Below are positions 42,416 to 50,940 of a stretch of DNA of 64,000 nt, in pieces (within the stretch, counting starts at the first letter, position 1; every line of letters starts with the position of its first letter). This DNA comes from Stakelama pacifica (GTDB taxonomy: Bacteria; Pseudomonadota; Alphaproteobacteria; Sphingomonadales; Sphingomonadaceae). The notes under the pieces were generated by a model. It saw nothing but the letters and a program-made list of their open reading frames with translations, had not been told where the DNA came from and ran no database searches. The translations under genes and the position numbers were made by a program. The stretch covers positions 62,001 to 126,000 of the forward strand of contig NZ_SNWD01000008.1 in the NCBI RefSeq assembly GCF_004361835.1. The letters run 5' to 3'.

Positions 42416-43425
42416 GGTTGCACTCCCTTTGCGATGTCGGAAACCAGTCGCACCGCGACGTTGTTGGATCGTTGGCCGATTTGCGCCCGGCCCAGCGGAA
42501 TCCCGCCGCATTGCAATTCCAGCGGCTCATCGGGACCGTGGAACAGCGAAATCGTCTGCCCCACATCGAAATCGCGCACCTGCGCCAGCGGCAGCATCCG
42601 TTCGCCCAGCACCACGTCGAGCGTGACCTCGGTCTTGCGGATTTCGTTCGCCATGTGCGATTCCCAGATATTATCATGGCCCAGCTTCTCGCCCATGAAC
42701 CGCTGGCCCAGCAGGTGGCGCACCGGTTCGATGCTGGCATAGGGAAGCAGGATGCTGAACCGCCCGCCGCGTTCGTCCATATCGACGCGGAAGGTTGCGA
42801 CCGCGCAGATATTGGTCGACCCGGCGATCGTGGCGAAGCGCGGGCTGGTCTCAATCCGCTCCAGCGACACGGTGGTCGGTGTGATCGGCGCCATTGAGCT
42901 CGACATATCGGCAAGCGCATGACGAAGCATCCGTCCGACAAGATCGGTTTCGATGGTCGTGAACCCGCGCCCGTCGATCATCATCGAATCGCCGCCGCGA
43001 CGGCCGCCCAGAAGTGCGTCGACCACCGAATAGATCAGCCCGGATTCGACGGTGATGAGGCCGTAATTCTCCCATTCCTCGACCCGGAACACGCCGATCA
43101 TCGCAGGCAGCATGACATGGCCCATGAAATCGCCGAAGCGGACCGAAGAGACTTCTTCCAGATTCACGTCGATCGCGTCAGAGGTAAGGTTGCGCATCGA
43201 TGTCGCGAAGATGCGCACCATGCGGTCGAACACCACCTCAAGCATGGGCAGCCGTTCATGGCTGACCACGTCGGATTCGATCAGCGCGCGCAGCCCCTGT
43301 TTCGGTTCTACCGGCGTACCGACATCGCCGAACAGGGCGTCAATGCCCGCCTGATCCAGCGGAATGTCAGGATCGAAATCGCCGCTCGGCGGATCGGGCA
43401 GGAAATCTTCGAAATCGTCACTCAT
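42412..43425 (-). CDS. fliM: Flagellar motor switch protein FliM
   Basis: A 337-residue C-ring protein: an acidic N-terminus with 'PLDQAGIDALFGDVG' (CheY-binding region), a middle domain with 'RMVRIFATSMRNLTSDAIDV', 'GDFMGHVMLPAMIGVFRV' and 'ALLGGRRGGD', and a C-terminal SpoA domain ('VLGERMLPLAQVRDFDVGQT'). ATGA-coupled after fliL. It pairs with one or both FliN proteins encoded in the window. Confidence 0.95.
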   Translation of the reverse strand: MSDDFEDFLPDPPSGDFDPDIPLDQAGIDALFGDVGTPVEPKQGLRALIESDVVSHERLPMLEVVFDRMVRIFATSMRNLTSDAIDVNLEEVSSVRFGDFMGHVMLPAMIGVFRVEEWENYGLITVESGLIYSVVDALLGGRRGGDSMMIDGRGFTTIETDLVGRMLRHALADMSSSMAPITPTTVSLERIETSPRFATIAGSTNICAVATFRVDMDERGGRFSILLPYASIEPVRHLLGQRFMGEKLGHDNIWESHMANEIRKTEVTLDVVLGERMLPLAQVRDFDVGQTISLFHGPDEPLELQCGGIPLGRAQIGQRSNNVAVRLVSDIAKGVQP

Positions 43426-43949
43426 TGCTGAATAAGATCCTGAATAAGAACGTCTTTCACCTGATCGTGGCCAAGCACCTGATCGGCGCGAACCAGCAAC
43501 TCTTCCTTCACGCGGAACACCGCTGCCGATCCGTTCAGATCCTCAGGCCGCAATTCGCGCAGAAACGGCTGATATGCATCCATCAGCAGGGGCAGCTTCG
43601 CCTTCAGCGTATCGGACGTGGTGTGCGGCCCCGGCACCAGCATGAAATGCACTTTGAGGAAGCGGGCGCTGCCGTCCGTGCTGCGCAGGTTCACCATCAT
43701 CGCGGGTACGTCGACAAAGGTTTCCTCGCCATGCGTGGTGACCGAATGGTCGGTCGGCTCGGTCGCATAGCTCTCGTCGGTCAACGGTTCGGCTTTGCTG
43801 CTGCTGAGAAAGGCATAAGCAGCGCCGCCGCCGCCGCCCAGAAGCGCGACCGCACCCACGGCGGCAATGATCAGCTTTTTCTTACCCTTTTTCGGCGGCT
43901 CGACTGCTTCGGCAGGCTGGTTCGAAACCTCTGCTGTGTCCTCGCTCAT
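43422..43949 (-). CDS. fliL: Flagellar basal-body protein FliL
   Basis: A 175-residue protein with a membrane helix ('LIIAAVGAVALLGGGGGAAYAF') and a periplasmic domain with 'VPAMMVNLRSTDGSARFLKV' and 'LPLLMDAYQPFLRELRPEDL', ending 'DVLIQDLIQQ', all typical of FliL. First gene of fliL-fliM-orf-motE, with a CTATAAT box and AT-core palindrome upstream. A second FliL-like protein is linked to motB (14871-15308). Confidence 0.93.
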   Translation of the reverse strand: MSEDTAEVSNQPAEAVEPPKKGKKKLIIAAVGAVALLGGGGGAAYAFLSSSKAEPLTDESYATEPTDHSVTTHGEETFVDVPAMMVNLRSTDGSARFLKVHFMLVPGPHTTSDTLKAKLPLLMDAYQPFLRELRPEDLNGSAAVFRVKEELLVRADQVLGHDQVKDVLIQDLIQQ

Positions 43950-43997
43950 TTCCCGTTTCCTTTTGCGCGGGTCCGCGACCGGACCGGCAGTTTGGTC

Positions 43998-44030
43998 CTA
44001 TTATAGGAGAGTGAGCAGGCAAATTTTGCC
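43998..44030. promoter_or_regulatory. fliL / flgF divergent promoter region
   Basis: CTATAAT (minus strand, 44000-44006) lies 11 bases from GGCAAATTTTGCC (44018-44030), the most symmetric AT-core palindrome in the window. The plus-strand CTATTAT overlaps the same box (43998-44004), but the palindrome is then downstream of it, so flgF may start elsewhere in the interval. Confidence 0.55.
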
Positions 44031-44071
44031 TAGTCGCAAAAAACTGATCAGATTTTTGAAAGGCCGCTGCC

Positions 44072-44812
44072 TTGGACGTCACATCCTATGTATTGCTGAG
44101 CCACGAACAGGCGTTGCGCCGCCGGATGGACATTGTGTCCAATAATATGGCCAACCTTTCGACGGCCGGATTCAAGCGGGAAGACCCGCTTTTCCACGAA
44201 TATGTCGAAAAAAGCGGCGGGCCGGACGCGGCGACGCGCACGACGTCGATGGTGCTCGATTACGGCACTGTTCACGATACCAGCGCGGGCACGTTTCAGG
44301 TGACCGACAATCCGCTCGACGTGATGATCGAGGGGCCGGGCTATCTGAGCGTTCAGACGCCCGACGGCGGCACTGCCTATACGCGCGCGGGCTATCTGAA
44401 GGTCGAACAGGACGGGTCGCTGACCAACGCCGCAGGGATGCGCGTGCTGGGCGAGCGGGGGCGTCCGATCACCGTTCCGCCCGAACAGGCGAGTCGCCTG
44501 ACCATCGGCGATGACGGCACGATCCGCGGGCCGGACGGCGATATCGGCCGGATCGCGGTCACCGTGTTCGACAATGAAGGCAGCGTCGATCCGCGTGGCG
44601 ACGGCACTTTTACCGGCACCGGCGGCCGCGAACTGACCGCCGAACAGACCAAATTGCGCAGCGGCGGGATCGAAGGGTCCAATGTCCAGCCGATCGTCGA
44701 GACCACCAATATGGTCGCGATCCTGCGCGCGTATCAATCCAGCATGCGGATGGCGGAAACGCTGGGCGACATGCGCAAATCCGCCATCGACAAGCTCGGC
44801 CGCTTCGGCTGA
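44072..44812 (+). CDS. flgF: Proximal rod protein FlgF
   Basis: A 246-residue rod protein: 'VLLSHEQALRRRMDIVSNNM' then 'ANLSTAGFKREDPLFHEYVE', and a C-terminal 'NVQPIVETTNMVAILRAYQS' / 'MRMAETLGDMRKSAIDKLG'. TTG start with AAAGG upstream. First gene of flgF-flgG-flgA-flgH. Confidence 0.95.
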   Translation: MDVTSYVLLSHEQALRRRMDIVSNNMANLSTAGFKREDPLFHEYVEKSGGPDAATRTTSMVLDYGTVHDTSAGTFQVTDNPLDVMIEGPGYLSVQTPDGGTAYTRAGYLKVEQDGSLTNAAGMRVLGERGRPITVPPEQASRLTIGDDGTIRGPDGDIGRIAVTVFDNEGSVDPRGDGTFTGTGGRELTAEQTKLRSGGIEGSNVQPIVETTNMVAILRAYQSSMRMAETLGDMRKSAIDKLGRFG

Positions 44813-44827
44813 TAAGGAGAATTCGAA

Positions 44828-45610
44828 ATGCGTGCACTTTTCACCGCCGGCACCGGGATGCTTGCCCAGCAGACCAATGTCGATGTGATTTCGAACAATA
44901 TCGCGAACATGAACACCACCGCGTTCAAGCGGCAGCGGGCCGAGTTTCAGGACCTGTTGTACCAGCAGGTGTCGCGCCCCGGTGCCCAGTCCGGTCCCGA
45001 TAACCGAATCCCCAGCGGCATTCAGATCGGTACCGGTGTGCGTACCGGCGGCGTGTATCGGATCAGCGAACAGGGATCGCTGAGCCAGACCGACAATCGC
45101 TATGACCTCGCCATTCAGGGTCGCGGCTTTTTTCAGGTCACGCTGCCCTCGGGCGAAACCGGCTACACCCGCGACGGGTCGTTTCAGGTGTCGGATCAGG
45201 GCGAGCTGGTGACGCAGGACGGTCTGATCGTTCAGCCCGGCATTAATATTCCGCAGGACGCGATCGACGTTACCGTGTCGAAAACCGGCCAGGTGCAGGT
45301 AAAGGTCGCTGGTCAGCCGGACCTTCAGAATGTCGGCCAGCTTCAGCTGTCGACCTTCATGAACGAAGCGGGGCTGGAAGCGCAGGGCGGTAATCTGTTC
45401 CTCGAAACCGCCGCATCGGGTCAGCCGACCGTCGCGACGCCGGGCGATCCGGGCTTCGGCACGATCCAGCAGGGCTTTATCGAAGCGTCGAACGTAAATC
45501 CGGTCGCCGAAATCACCGCGCTCATCACCGCGCAGCGCGCCTATGAAATGAACAGCCGCGTCGTGAAGACGGTCGACGAAATGCTGTCCACGACGAGCCA
45601 GATGCGATGA
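44828..45610 (+). CDS. flgG: Distal rod protein FlgG
   Basis: A 260-residue distal rod protein: 'MRALFTAGTGMLAQQTNVDV', 'NNIANMNTTAFKRQRAEFQD' and the C-terminal 'EASNVNPVAEITALITAQRA' / 'YEMNSRVVKTVDEMLSTTSQ'. AAGGAG ribosome site. It follows flgF after 15 bases, and its stop overlaps the flgA ATG. Confidence 0.97.
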   Translation: MRALFTAGTGMLAQQTNVDVISNNIANMNTTAFKRQRAEFQDLLYQQVSRPGAQSGPDNRIPSGIQIGTGVRTGGVYRISEQGSLSQTDNRYDLAIQGRGFFQVTLPSGETGYTRDGSFQVSDQGELVTQDGLIVQPGINIPQDAIDVTVSKTGQVQVKVAGQPDLQNVGQLQLSTFMNEAGLEAQGGNLFLETAASGQPTVATPGDPGFGTIQQGFIEASNVNPVAEITALITAQRAYEMNSRVVKTVDEMLSTTSQMR

Positions 45611-46056
45611 TCCGCGCGCTTCTCCTCGCGCTTGCCCTTGTCCCGGCCGTTGCCGCGCCCGCTATTGCGGCGCCGGAAACGGTCGAGGTCGCGGTCCTGG
45701 CGCATCCGGTCATGCGCGGCGATGTGCTGAACGCCGGCGATTTCGTGCTGGAAGAACGGCCCGCATCGCTGGCGCGCGGCGCGCTCGATGTGAAGTCGGC
45801 CAGCGGTATGGAGGCGAAGCGTACGATCGCACCGGGTTCGGTGATCCGGGTGATGGATGTCATCACCCCCCGGCTGGTGCGTCGCGGTGAGCCGGTGCTC
45901 ATCGTGGTGAAGAGCGCCGGTCTGGTCATTACCGGCCGGGGCCGGGCGCTTGCCAGCGCGGGCGAGGGAGAGATGGTGCGTGTGGTCACGGATTCGACCA
46001 ATCGCACGCTCGATGGTGTCGTCGCACCCGACGGTTCGGTGCTGATCGGCGGATAA
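45607..46056 (+). CDS. flgA: P-ring assembly chaperone FlgA
   Basis: A 149-residue periplasmic chaperone with a signal peptide (MIRALLLALALVPAVAAPAIA is cleaved near position 21) and an SAF-type domain: 'VMRGDVLNAGDFVLEERPAS', 'TIAPGSVIRVMDVITPRLVR' and 'VTDSTNRTLDGVVAPDGSV'. It is shorter than enterobacterial FlgA, as usual for alphaproteobacteria. It acts on FlgI, which is encoded 36 kb away. Confidence 0.9.
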   Translation: MIRALLLALALVPAVAAPAIAAPETVEVAVLAHPVMRGDVLNAGDFVLEERPASLARGALDVKSASGMEAKRTIAPGSVIRVMDVITPRLVRRGEPVLIVVKSAGLVITGRGRALASAGEGEMVRVVTDSTNRTLDGVVAPDGSVLIGG

Positions 46057-46066
46057 GGAAGATTCC

Positions 46067-46855
46067 ATGCGAAAAGTAATTGGTATCGTCGCGCTTGCCG
46101 CGCTGTTGCCGGGCTGTGCATCAATGGACGCGCTGGGCCGGATGGGCCGTGCGCCGGCAATGACGGCCGCTGAACCGGTGGTTATGCCCGCGACCCAGCC
46201 TTCGCTCGGCATGCCCAGCCTCAATTACGCCGAAGGGCAGGGCGGCGTCGTGATCGGACCGGGCGGGGTCGTCACCGCCCCGATGGTGCCGCCGCCAGCC
46301 GGTACGAGCAGCGCATCGCTGTTCCGTCCGGGCGCCGGGAGCTTTCTGGGCGACCAGCGCGCAAGCCAGGTCGGCGACATCCTGACGATCCGCATTCAGA
46401 TTCAGGATAAGGCCGAAGTGGGTAATACTACCACGCGGCAGCGTGCAGGTTCGGAAAGCGCCAGCGTCGCTTCGCTGCTGGGGCTGCAGAAACTGCTGCC
46501 TTCCAGCATCGATCCCAGCAATCTCGCTTCGACCGATTCCTCGTCCAAATCGAGCGGCGGCGGCAATATCAGCCGTTCGGAAACGATCAACATGACGATG
46601 TCGGCGATCGTTACCGGCGTATTTCCTAACGGCAATCTCGCCATTCGCGGGCGTCAGGAAGTGCGGGTGAATTACGAGCTGCGCGAACTGGTGGTGACCG
46701 GCATCGTCCGGCCGCAGGATATCTCCCGCGACAATTCGATCCTGCATTCGCAGATCGCCGAGGCACGGATCAGCTACGGCGGACGCGGCCAGCTTTCAGA
46801 GGCGCAGCAGGCGCGCTGGGGACAGCAAATCTACGACGCATTGTTCCCGTTCTGA
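46067..46855 (+). CDS. flgH: Flagellar L-ring lipoprotein FlgH
   Basis: A 262-residue outer-membrane ring lipoprotein with signal and lipobox 'LPGCAS'. It contains 'RASQVGDILTIRIQIQDKAE', 'SAIVTGVFPNGNLAIRGRQE', 'ELVVTGIVRPQDISRDNSIL' and 'AEARISYGGRGQLSEAQQAR', the FlgH core. It ends the flgF operon and is followed by a terminator. Confidence 0.96.
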   Translation: MRKVIGIVALAALLPGCASMDALGRMGRAPAMTAAEPVVMPATQPSLGMPSLNYAEGQGGVVIGPGGVVTAPMVPPPAGTSSASLFRPGAGSFLGDQRASQVGDILTIRIQIQDKAEVGNTTTRQRAGSESASVASLLGLQKLLPSSIDPSNLASTDSSSKSSGGGNISRSETINMTMSAIVTGVFPNGNLAIRGRQEVRVNYELRELVVTGIVRPQDISRDNSILHSQIAEARISYGGRGQLSEAQQARWGQQIYDALFPF

Positions 46856-46881
46856 CGGGCGCGTCACGGCAGAAAGACGAA

Positions 46882-46910
46882 GGGGTCGGCAGAAATGCCG
46901 GCCCCTTTTT
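46882..46910 (+). terminator. flgH terminator
   Basis: A ten-bp stem GGGGTCGGCA / TGCCGGCCCC (one G-U) with a GAAA-type loop followed by TTTTT, 26 bases after flgH. It separates the rod/ring operon from flagellin. Confidence 0.88.
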
Positions 46911-46993
46911 CGTTAACACACCGGCAACCATTAAAAATTCATCGGGCCCGACCGGGAAAACGATAATTCGCCCAAAATGGAAGTGCGACCTCA

Positions 46994-47042
46994 CTTCTGC
47001 AGGTTGTCGGCGGACCGCCGCTTCGGTCCATGGCTGCAGAAG
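46994..47042 (+). promoter_or_regulatory. Structured flagellin mRNA leader, possible FlbT target
   Basis: A perfect 9-bp outer stem, CTTCTGCAG (46994-47002) with CTGCAGAAG (47034-47042), encloses an inner hairpin GGACCG (47012-47017) / CGGTCC (47024-47029). It ends 29 bases before the flagellin ATG. An in-frame ATG at 47030 lies inside it. The interval 46911-46993 presumably holds the promoter, but neither a CTATNAT box nor a sigma-28 consensus is convincing. Confidence 0.55.
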
Positions 47043-47071
47043 CGGCCATTACTTCCAAGAAGGATATTATC

Positions 47072-47890
47072 ATGGGCTTTTCGGTAAACACCAATGTCGG
47101 CGCGATGGCCGCTCTTCAGAGCCTCAACGCGACCAACAAGGGCCTTGCTACGACTCAGAGCCGCATCAACACCGGTCTCTCGGTTGCTTCGACCAAGGAC
47201 GATTCGGCTGCTTACACGGTTGCTCAGACGCTTCGCGGCGATCTGGGTGGTCTGACCGCCGTCAACTCGTCGCTCAGCCGCGCCAAGAGCACGGTTGACG
47301 TTGCGACTGCCGGTGCCGAGCAGATTTCGGACCTCGTCAATCAGATGAAGGCGAAGGCAACCGAAGCTTCGGACGCGGGTCTGGACGCTGACAGCCGTAC
47401 TGCACTGGGTAAGGATTTCGACGCTCTGAAATCGCAGATCAGCACGATCATCGATTCGTCGGAATTCAACGGCACGAACCTGCTGAAGGCTTCGGGCGGC
47501 ACCGTCAACGCGCTGCAGTCGACCGATACGACTGCTTCGACGCTCGACGTCGCCAACCAGGACTTCTCGGCAATCGTGACCGCGATCGGCACGACCTTCA
47601 GCGACGCCGCAACGGCGAAGACGATGGTCGGCACGCTCGAAACTCAGGCGAAGGCAATCAACGGCAAGCTCAGCACGCTGGGTGCCGCCGGTCGTAAGAT
47701 CGAAGGTCAGCAGTCCTTCATCAGCAAGCTGTCGGACGTTATCGAAAGCGGCGTCGGCAACCTCGTTGATGCCGATCTCGCCAAGGAGTCGGCACGTCTT
47801 CAGGCGCTTCAGGTCAAGCAGCAGCTTGGCGTGCAGGCTCTGTCGATCGCCAACCAGGCTCCGCAGACGATCACGTCGCTGTTCCGTTAA
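47072..47890 (+). CDS. fliC: Flagellin
   Basis: A 272-residue compact flagellin with only the conserved terminal D0/D1 domains: 'FSVNTNVGAMAALQSLNATN', 'QSRINTGLSVASTKDDSAAY', 'SEFNGTNLLKASGG', and the C-terminal 'LAKESARLQALQVKQQLGVQ' / 'ALSIANQAPQTITSLFR'. The variable surface domain is minimal. The ATG at 47072 has AAGGA seven bases upstream; an in-frame ATG at 47030 would add 14 residues. The only flagellin in the window, with a strong terminator. Confidence 0.97.
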   Translation: MGFSVNTNVGAMAALQSLNATNKGLATTQSRINTGLSVASTKDDSAAYTVAQTLRGDLGGLTAVNSSLSRAKSTVDVATAGAEQISDLVNQMKAKATEASDAGLDADSRTALGKDFDALKSQISTIIDSSEFNGTNLLKASGGTVNALQSTDTTASTLDVANQDFSAIVTAIGTTFSDAATAKTMVGTLETQAKAINGKLSTLGAAGRKIEGQQSFISKLSDVIESGVGNLVDADLAKESARLQALQVKQQLGVQALSIANQAPQTITSLFR

Positions 47891-47932
47891 GGCGTATAGG
47901 CGGTTCCGGTCGCATGACCGAGATCGCAATCT

Positions 47933-47968
47933 GGACCGGGGCGGAGCAATCCGTCCCGGTCTTTTTTT
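47933..47968 (+). terminator. Flagellin terminator
   Basis: An eleven-bp stem GACCGGGGCGG / CCGTCCCGGTC (one G-U), six-base loop, then seven T, 42 bases after the flagellin stop. Confidence 0.93.
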
Positions 47969-48061
47969 GTCTCGCCGGCGGCGTCTGTCGCTCATGCGAA
48001 CTATTACGCTTCCATGCCGAAAAGCGGCCCGGAAGGCCGGTTCAGGGCCTATAATTCATCT

Positions 48062-48478
48062 ATGAATCGCCATTATTTCATCCGGATCCGCGAGCTTGTC
48101 GACACAAGCGGGGTTCGCCTGCGTCTGGGGATCGAAAATGGTCCGACGGGAATGCAAATCGCGCTGGAACGCTGCGATCTTGAATCGCCGACTATGGTCA
48201 AGCTGGACAATTATGGCGCCGAACTGCTTTGCGGGTTCGTCATGGCGGCACGGCTGGCGGGCAATGAAGGCCTTGCCGCAGAAAAGGCATGGGGGCCGTA
48301 TTCGGCCACGTTCAGTGCCTTTCAGGGTGACGCGCGGCGGATCGAGATCGCACAGGCGGATGCCGTCGATCCGGTGGCTATTCCGGTAAGCCTGTGGGAT
48401 CGCCTGTTTGCTGAACTATGCATTGTATCGGCACATGGCCGGGCAATCGCCTCCTCCACGCCGATCACCGTCCATTGA
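48062..48478 (+). CDS. Unknown 138-residue protein downstream of flagellin
   Basis: A soluble protein without signal or membrane helix; no family recognised. Notable segments are 'VDTSGVRLRLGIENGPTGMQ' and 'GAELLCGFVMAARLAGNEGL'. A CTATAAT box at 48049-48055 ends only six bases before the ATG, so the transcript would be leaderless or the true start is upstream (ATG at 48014). Possibly a flagellar accessory protein, given its place after flagellin. Confidence 0.6.
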   Translation: MNRHYFIRIRELVDTSGVRLRLGIENGPTGMQIALERCDLESPTMVKLDNYGAELLCGFVMAARLAGNEGLAAEKAWGPYSATFSAFQGDARRIEIAQADAVDPVAIPVSLWDRLFAELCIVSAHGRAIASSTPITVH

Positions 48479-48578
48479 ACGAGGCGGGGCGAAAGCGCCA
48501 TCGGCAGTGCACCCCATTCGACCTGCATCGGCGGGCCGACTGATACCTACCTGCTTCGATCCCAGGCTATCATACCAA

Positions 48579-48776
48579 CGTCACCCGCGAGCCCCGACAG
48601 GGCGCGGCAATCCAGAGCGGTATGCGCCATCACTGGATCGCTTCGTGGCTGCGCTACTCGGAAGGGCGGGCTTGGGTTGGGGAGCAGACGCCCCCGGCCC
48701 CGGCCTGCGCCGGGGCGACGCATGGTGTTAGCGCCTTTGTACATTTCCACAATCGTCGCCCCGGCGGAGGCCGGGG
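48579..48776. repeat. Dispersed intergenic repeat, copy B with inverted GC-rich units
   Basis: Bases 48579-48662 match the 'cgtcac..cgcgagcc..gcggcaatcca..tggatcgcttcg' unit of the copy at 3846-3933, with a degenerate right end. It is followed by two 23-base GC-rich units in inverted orientation (48698-48720 and 48754-48776, 22 of 23 matching). The 375-base gap between genes holds this repeat and no gene that I can support. Confidence 0.7.
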
Positions 48777-48853
48777 CCGATGGCGTGTGATGCTATGGTC
48801 GCGCGGAGCGGCGTGATGCGAGGCGATCGTCCGGCAACGTGCGCGCAGTCCGG

Positions 48854-50938
48854 TCAGCGAATGGCGCGTGCCAGCGTGCCCGGGACGGGAGCGCCCAGCG
48901 TGCCCGGCAGGGAACTGAGCAACGCTTCCAGCGTCATCGGCTGACCGAGCTTATAGCCCTGTGCGTAGCGATATCCCATCGCAATGGCCTCTGAAAGCTG
49001 TGCCGCATTCTCGACACCCTCGATCGTGCATTCCAGCCCCAGCGACTGGGCAAGATTGCGGATCGCGCCGGTAATCTGCTTTCCTGATGAAGAATCGAGA
49101 CCGCGAGCGAAGCTTTTATCGACCTTCACGATATCGAGCGGCAGGTCCTGCAATGTGGCGAGCGTGGAATAGCCGGTGCCGAAATCGTCGAGCGCGACGC
49201 GCATACCGAGTACGCGCAGCCGCCCCAGAACGTCGCGCGCAAGATCGAGGTCGCGACCCAGCGAAGTTTCCGTAACTTCGAAGATGAACCGTTTCGGCGG
49301 CTGACGGGTCGCGAGAACCATCGAGATCAGCTCGCGCATGGTGCCGTGCGAGGCGATGTCCTCGCTCGACAGATTGAACGACAGATCGATTGTCGAAGGC
49401 AGCATGGCAAGCGCGGCCAGCGCCTTTTCGAACAGATGGAGCGTTACCTGCTGAATCCTGCCCGATCGTTCGGCGGCGGCGATAAGCTTATCGGCGGGAA
49501 TATCGCCCATAAGCGGCGAATGCCAGCGCGCAAGGGCCTCGACACTGGAGACTGTCATCGATCGACAGTCATAGATCGGCTGGAATTGGACCGTCAGTTC
49601 GCGCGCAAGGTCGGCGGTATGGAGCAGATTTTCGATCCGCTGCGCATCGCGAACCTGTACCTCATGTACGGCATTGAACACCGCGCATTCACCGCGCCGA
49701 TTGGTTTTGACATGGTACAGCGCATGCGCCGAGCGGGCGAACAGATCGTTCGCCGACGTGCCGTGATCGGGATAGACGGCAATGCCGCTCGAACAGCCGA
49801 TCCTGAGTTGAATATCATCGAGATTCACCGGCTGGGTGAGGCGGGTGGTGATCTGGCGCAGCATATGCTCGCCCTCCGTCTGCGACCGGTCGCAGATCAC
49901 GCCGAATTCGTCGCCGCCCAGTCGCGCGACGAAAACGCCTTTGTGCTGATATTCCATCAGGCGGCGCCCGGCCTCTGTCAGCACGCGATCGCCGGCTTCA
50001 TGGCCATAGGCGTCGTTGACCGGCTGGAGACTGTCCAGATCCAGTTTTGCGATGCAAAGCGGCGCCCGATTATCGCGTTCGCGTTCTTCGATCAGCGATT
50101 CGAGCCGGGCGAGGAAGGAGCGGCGGTTGGGCAGGCCGGTAAGCAGATCGGTATGGGCGAGGCGAAGATTCTCGCGGTTCAGCCGCTCTGCTTCCTGGCG
50201 TTCGGTCGCAAGCGCTCGCCGCGAACGGATCAGCGCGACGAAGGTGCGATGCGAATCGAACATCATGCGAAGCACCAGTGCCGCGATCAGCACGATATTG
50301 ATCGTCATTGCGATCTGGGTGAGATCGCGATGCCACAGGCCGTTCACAATCAGCGGAATAAGTACGCTGAGCGTGATGGCGACCGCGGCGCGCGGCACAT
50401 GCATCAGGCAAAACAGGATGCCGAGCAGCGACAGTCCCGAAAAAACCAGCACATATGCGTGATGCGGATGGCTGCTGAATGCGCTGAGCGACAATGCCCA
50501 GAGTTCCGATACGCCACCGACTACCGGCGCGAGCCAGGTGATGCGTCGCAGCTGGCGGATTGCTCCGGCTTCACCCTGCTCATTCTGTCCGGACGCGCTG
50601 AACCAGTAGATGGCGCGCGAGAGCGCGATACCGACGATGAGCAGGGGTATCAGATAGGTAAGCAGCGCGGGCGCGCTGCCGTGGAAGATCAGCGCAAGCG
50701 CGGTGGTGCTGGCGCACAGCAGCAGATACCCCCACGGCAATTGCCGGGTAAGATGCTGTAATTGCGCTTCGGCAAGCGTGTAATGCCCGTTCAGGTCTGG
50801 CGCTGAATCGAGGGCTGCGGCGTGACGATCGTTATTGTCGGGTTGGACCGGAGCCGGGGGTAAACAGGGGGCACAGACCATCGGCTCCGATCCATTACCA
50901 TCATAGGGCGGAACCGATGCGGACGGTCGCGCACCCAT
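48854..50938 (-). CDS. Membrane GGDEF/EAL cyclic-di-GMP enzyme
   Basis: A 694-residue protein with six or so membrane helices (~70-225), a GGDEF domain with intact motif (341-345) and an EAL domain (EAL at 467-469, 'NLSSED', 'FEVTETS', 'ALDDFGTGYS', 'VKVDKSF', 'IEGVEN', 'YAQGY'). The residues needed for both synthesis and hydrolysis appear present. The inhibitory RxxD site before GGDEF is absent (HKGV). It is the last gene of the fliF-to-flgD operon, directly after flgD, linking hook assembly to c-di-GMP. An ATG at 50938 was chosen over a TTG six bases upstream. Confidence 0.92.
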   Translation of the reverse strand: MGARPSASVPPYDGNGSEPMVCAPCLPPAPVQPDNNDRHAAALDSAPDLNGHYTLAEAQLQHLTRQLPWGYLLLCASTTALALIFHGSAPALLTYLIPLLIVGIALSRAIYWFSASGQNEQGEAGAIRQLRRITWLAPVVGGVSELWALSLSAFSSHPHHAYVLVFSGLSLLGILFCLMHVPRAAVAITLSVLIPLIVNGLWHRDLTQIAMTINIVLIAALVLRMMFDSHRTFVALIRSRRALATERQEAERLNRENLRLAHTDLLTGLPNRRSFLARLESLIEERERDNRAPLCIAKLDLDSLQPVNDAYGHEAGDRVLTEAGRRLMEYQHKGVFVARLGGDEFGVICDRSQTEGEHMLRQITTRLTQPVNLDDIQLRIGCSSGIAVYPDHGTSANDLFARSAHALYHVKTNRRGECAVFNAVHEVQVRDAQRIENLLHTADLARELTVQFQPIYDCRSMTVSSVEALARWHSPLMGDIPADKLIAAAERSGRIQQVTLHLFEKALAALAMLPSTIDLSFNLSSEDIASHGTMRELISMVLATRQPPKRFIFEVTETSLGRDLDLARDVLGRLRVLGMRVALDDFGTGYSTLATLQDLPLDIVKVDKSFARGLDSSSGKQITGAIRNLAQSLGLECTIEGVENAAQLSEAIAMGYRYAQGYKLGQPMTLEALLSSLPGTLGAPVPGTLARAIR

Positions 50939-50940
50939 AG

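Noticed and set aside
43950-44071. Sigma-54 promoter (GG-N10-GC) for flgF or fliL, expected from FlbD control.
   Set aside because: The GG/GC pairs in the palindromes are spaced by eight bases, not ten. The same was true at the other palindrome-bearing flagellar intergenic regions I checked by eye.
46911-46993. A FliA-type (sigma-28) promoter for flagellin, suggested by TAAAAATT and CGATAATT.
   Set aside because: The spacing between the two is about 20 bases instead of ~11 and the -10 lacks GCC; not convincing.
47030-47071. Flagellin start at the in-frame ATG 47030.
   Set aside because: It lies inside the leader hairpin and adds a non-conserved 14-residue extension; the ATG at 47072 has a proper ribosome site and the conserved 'MGFSVNTN' start.
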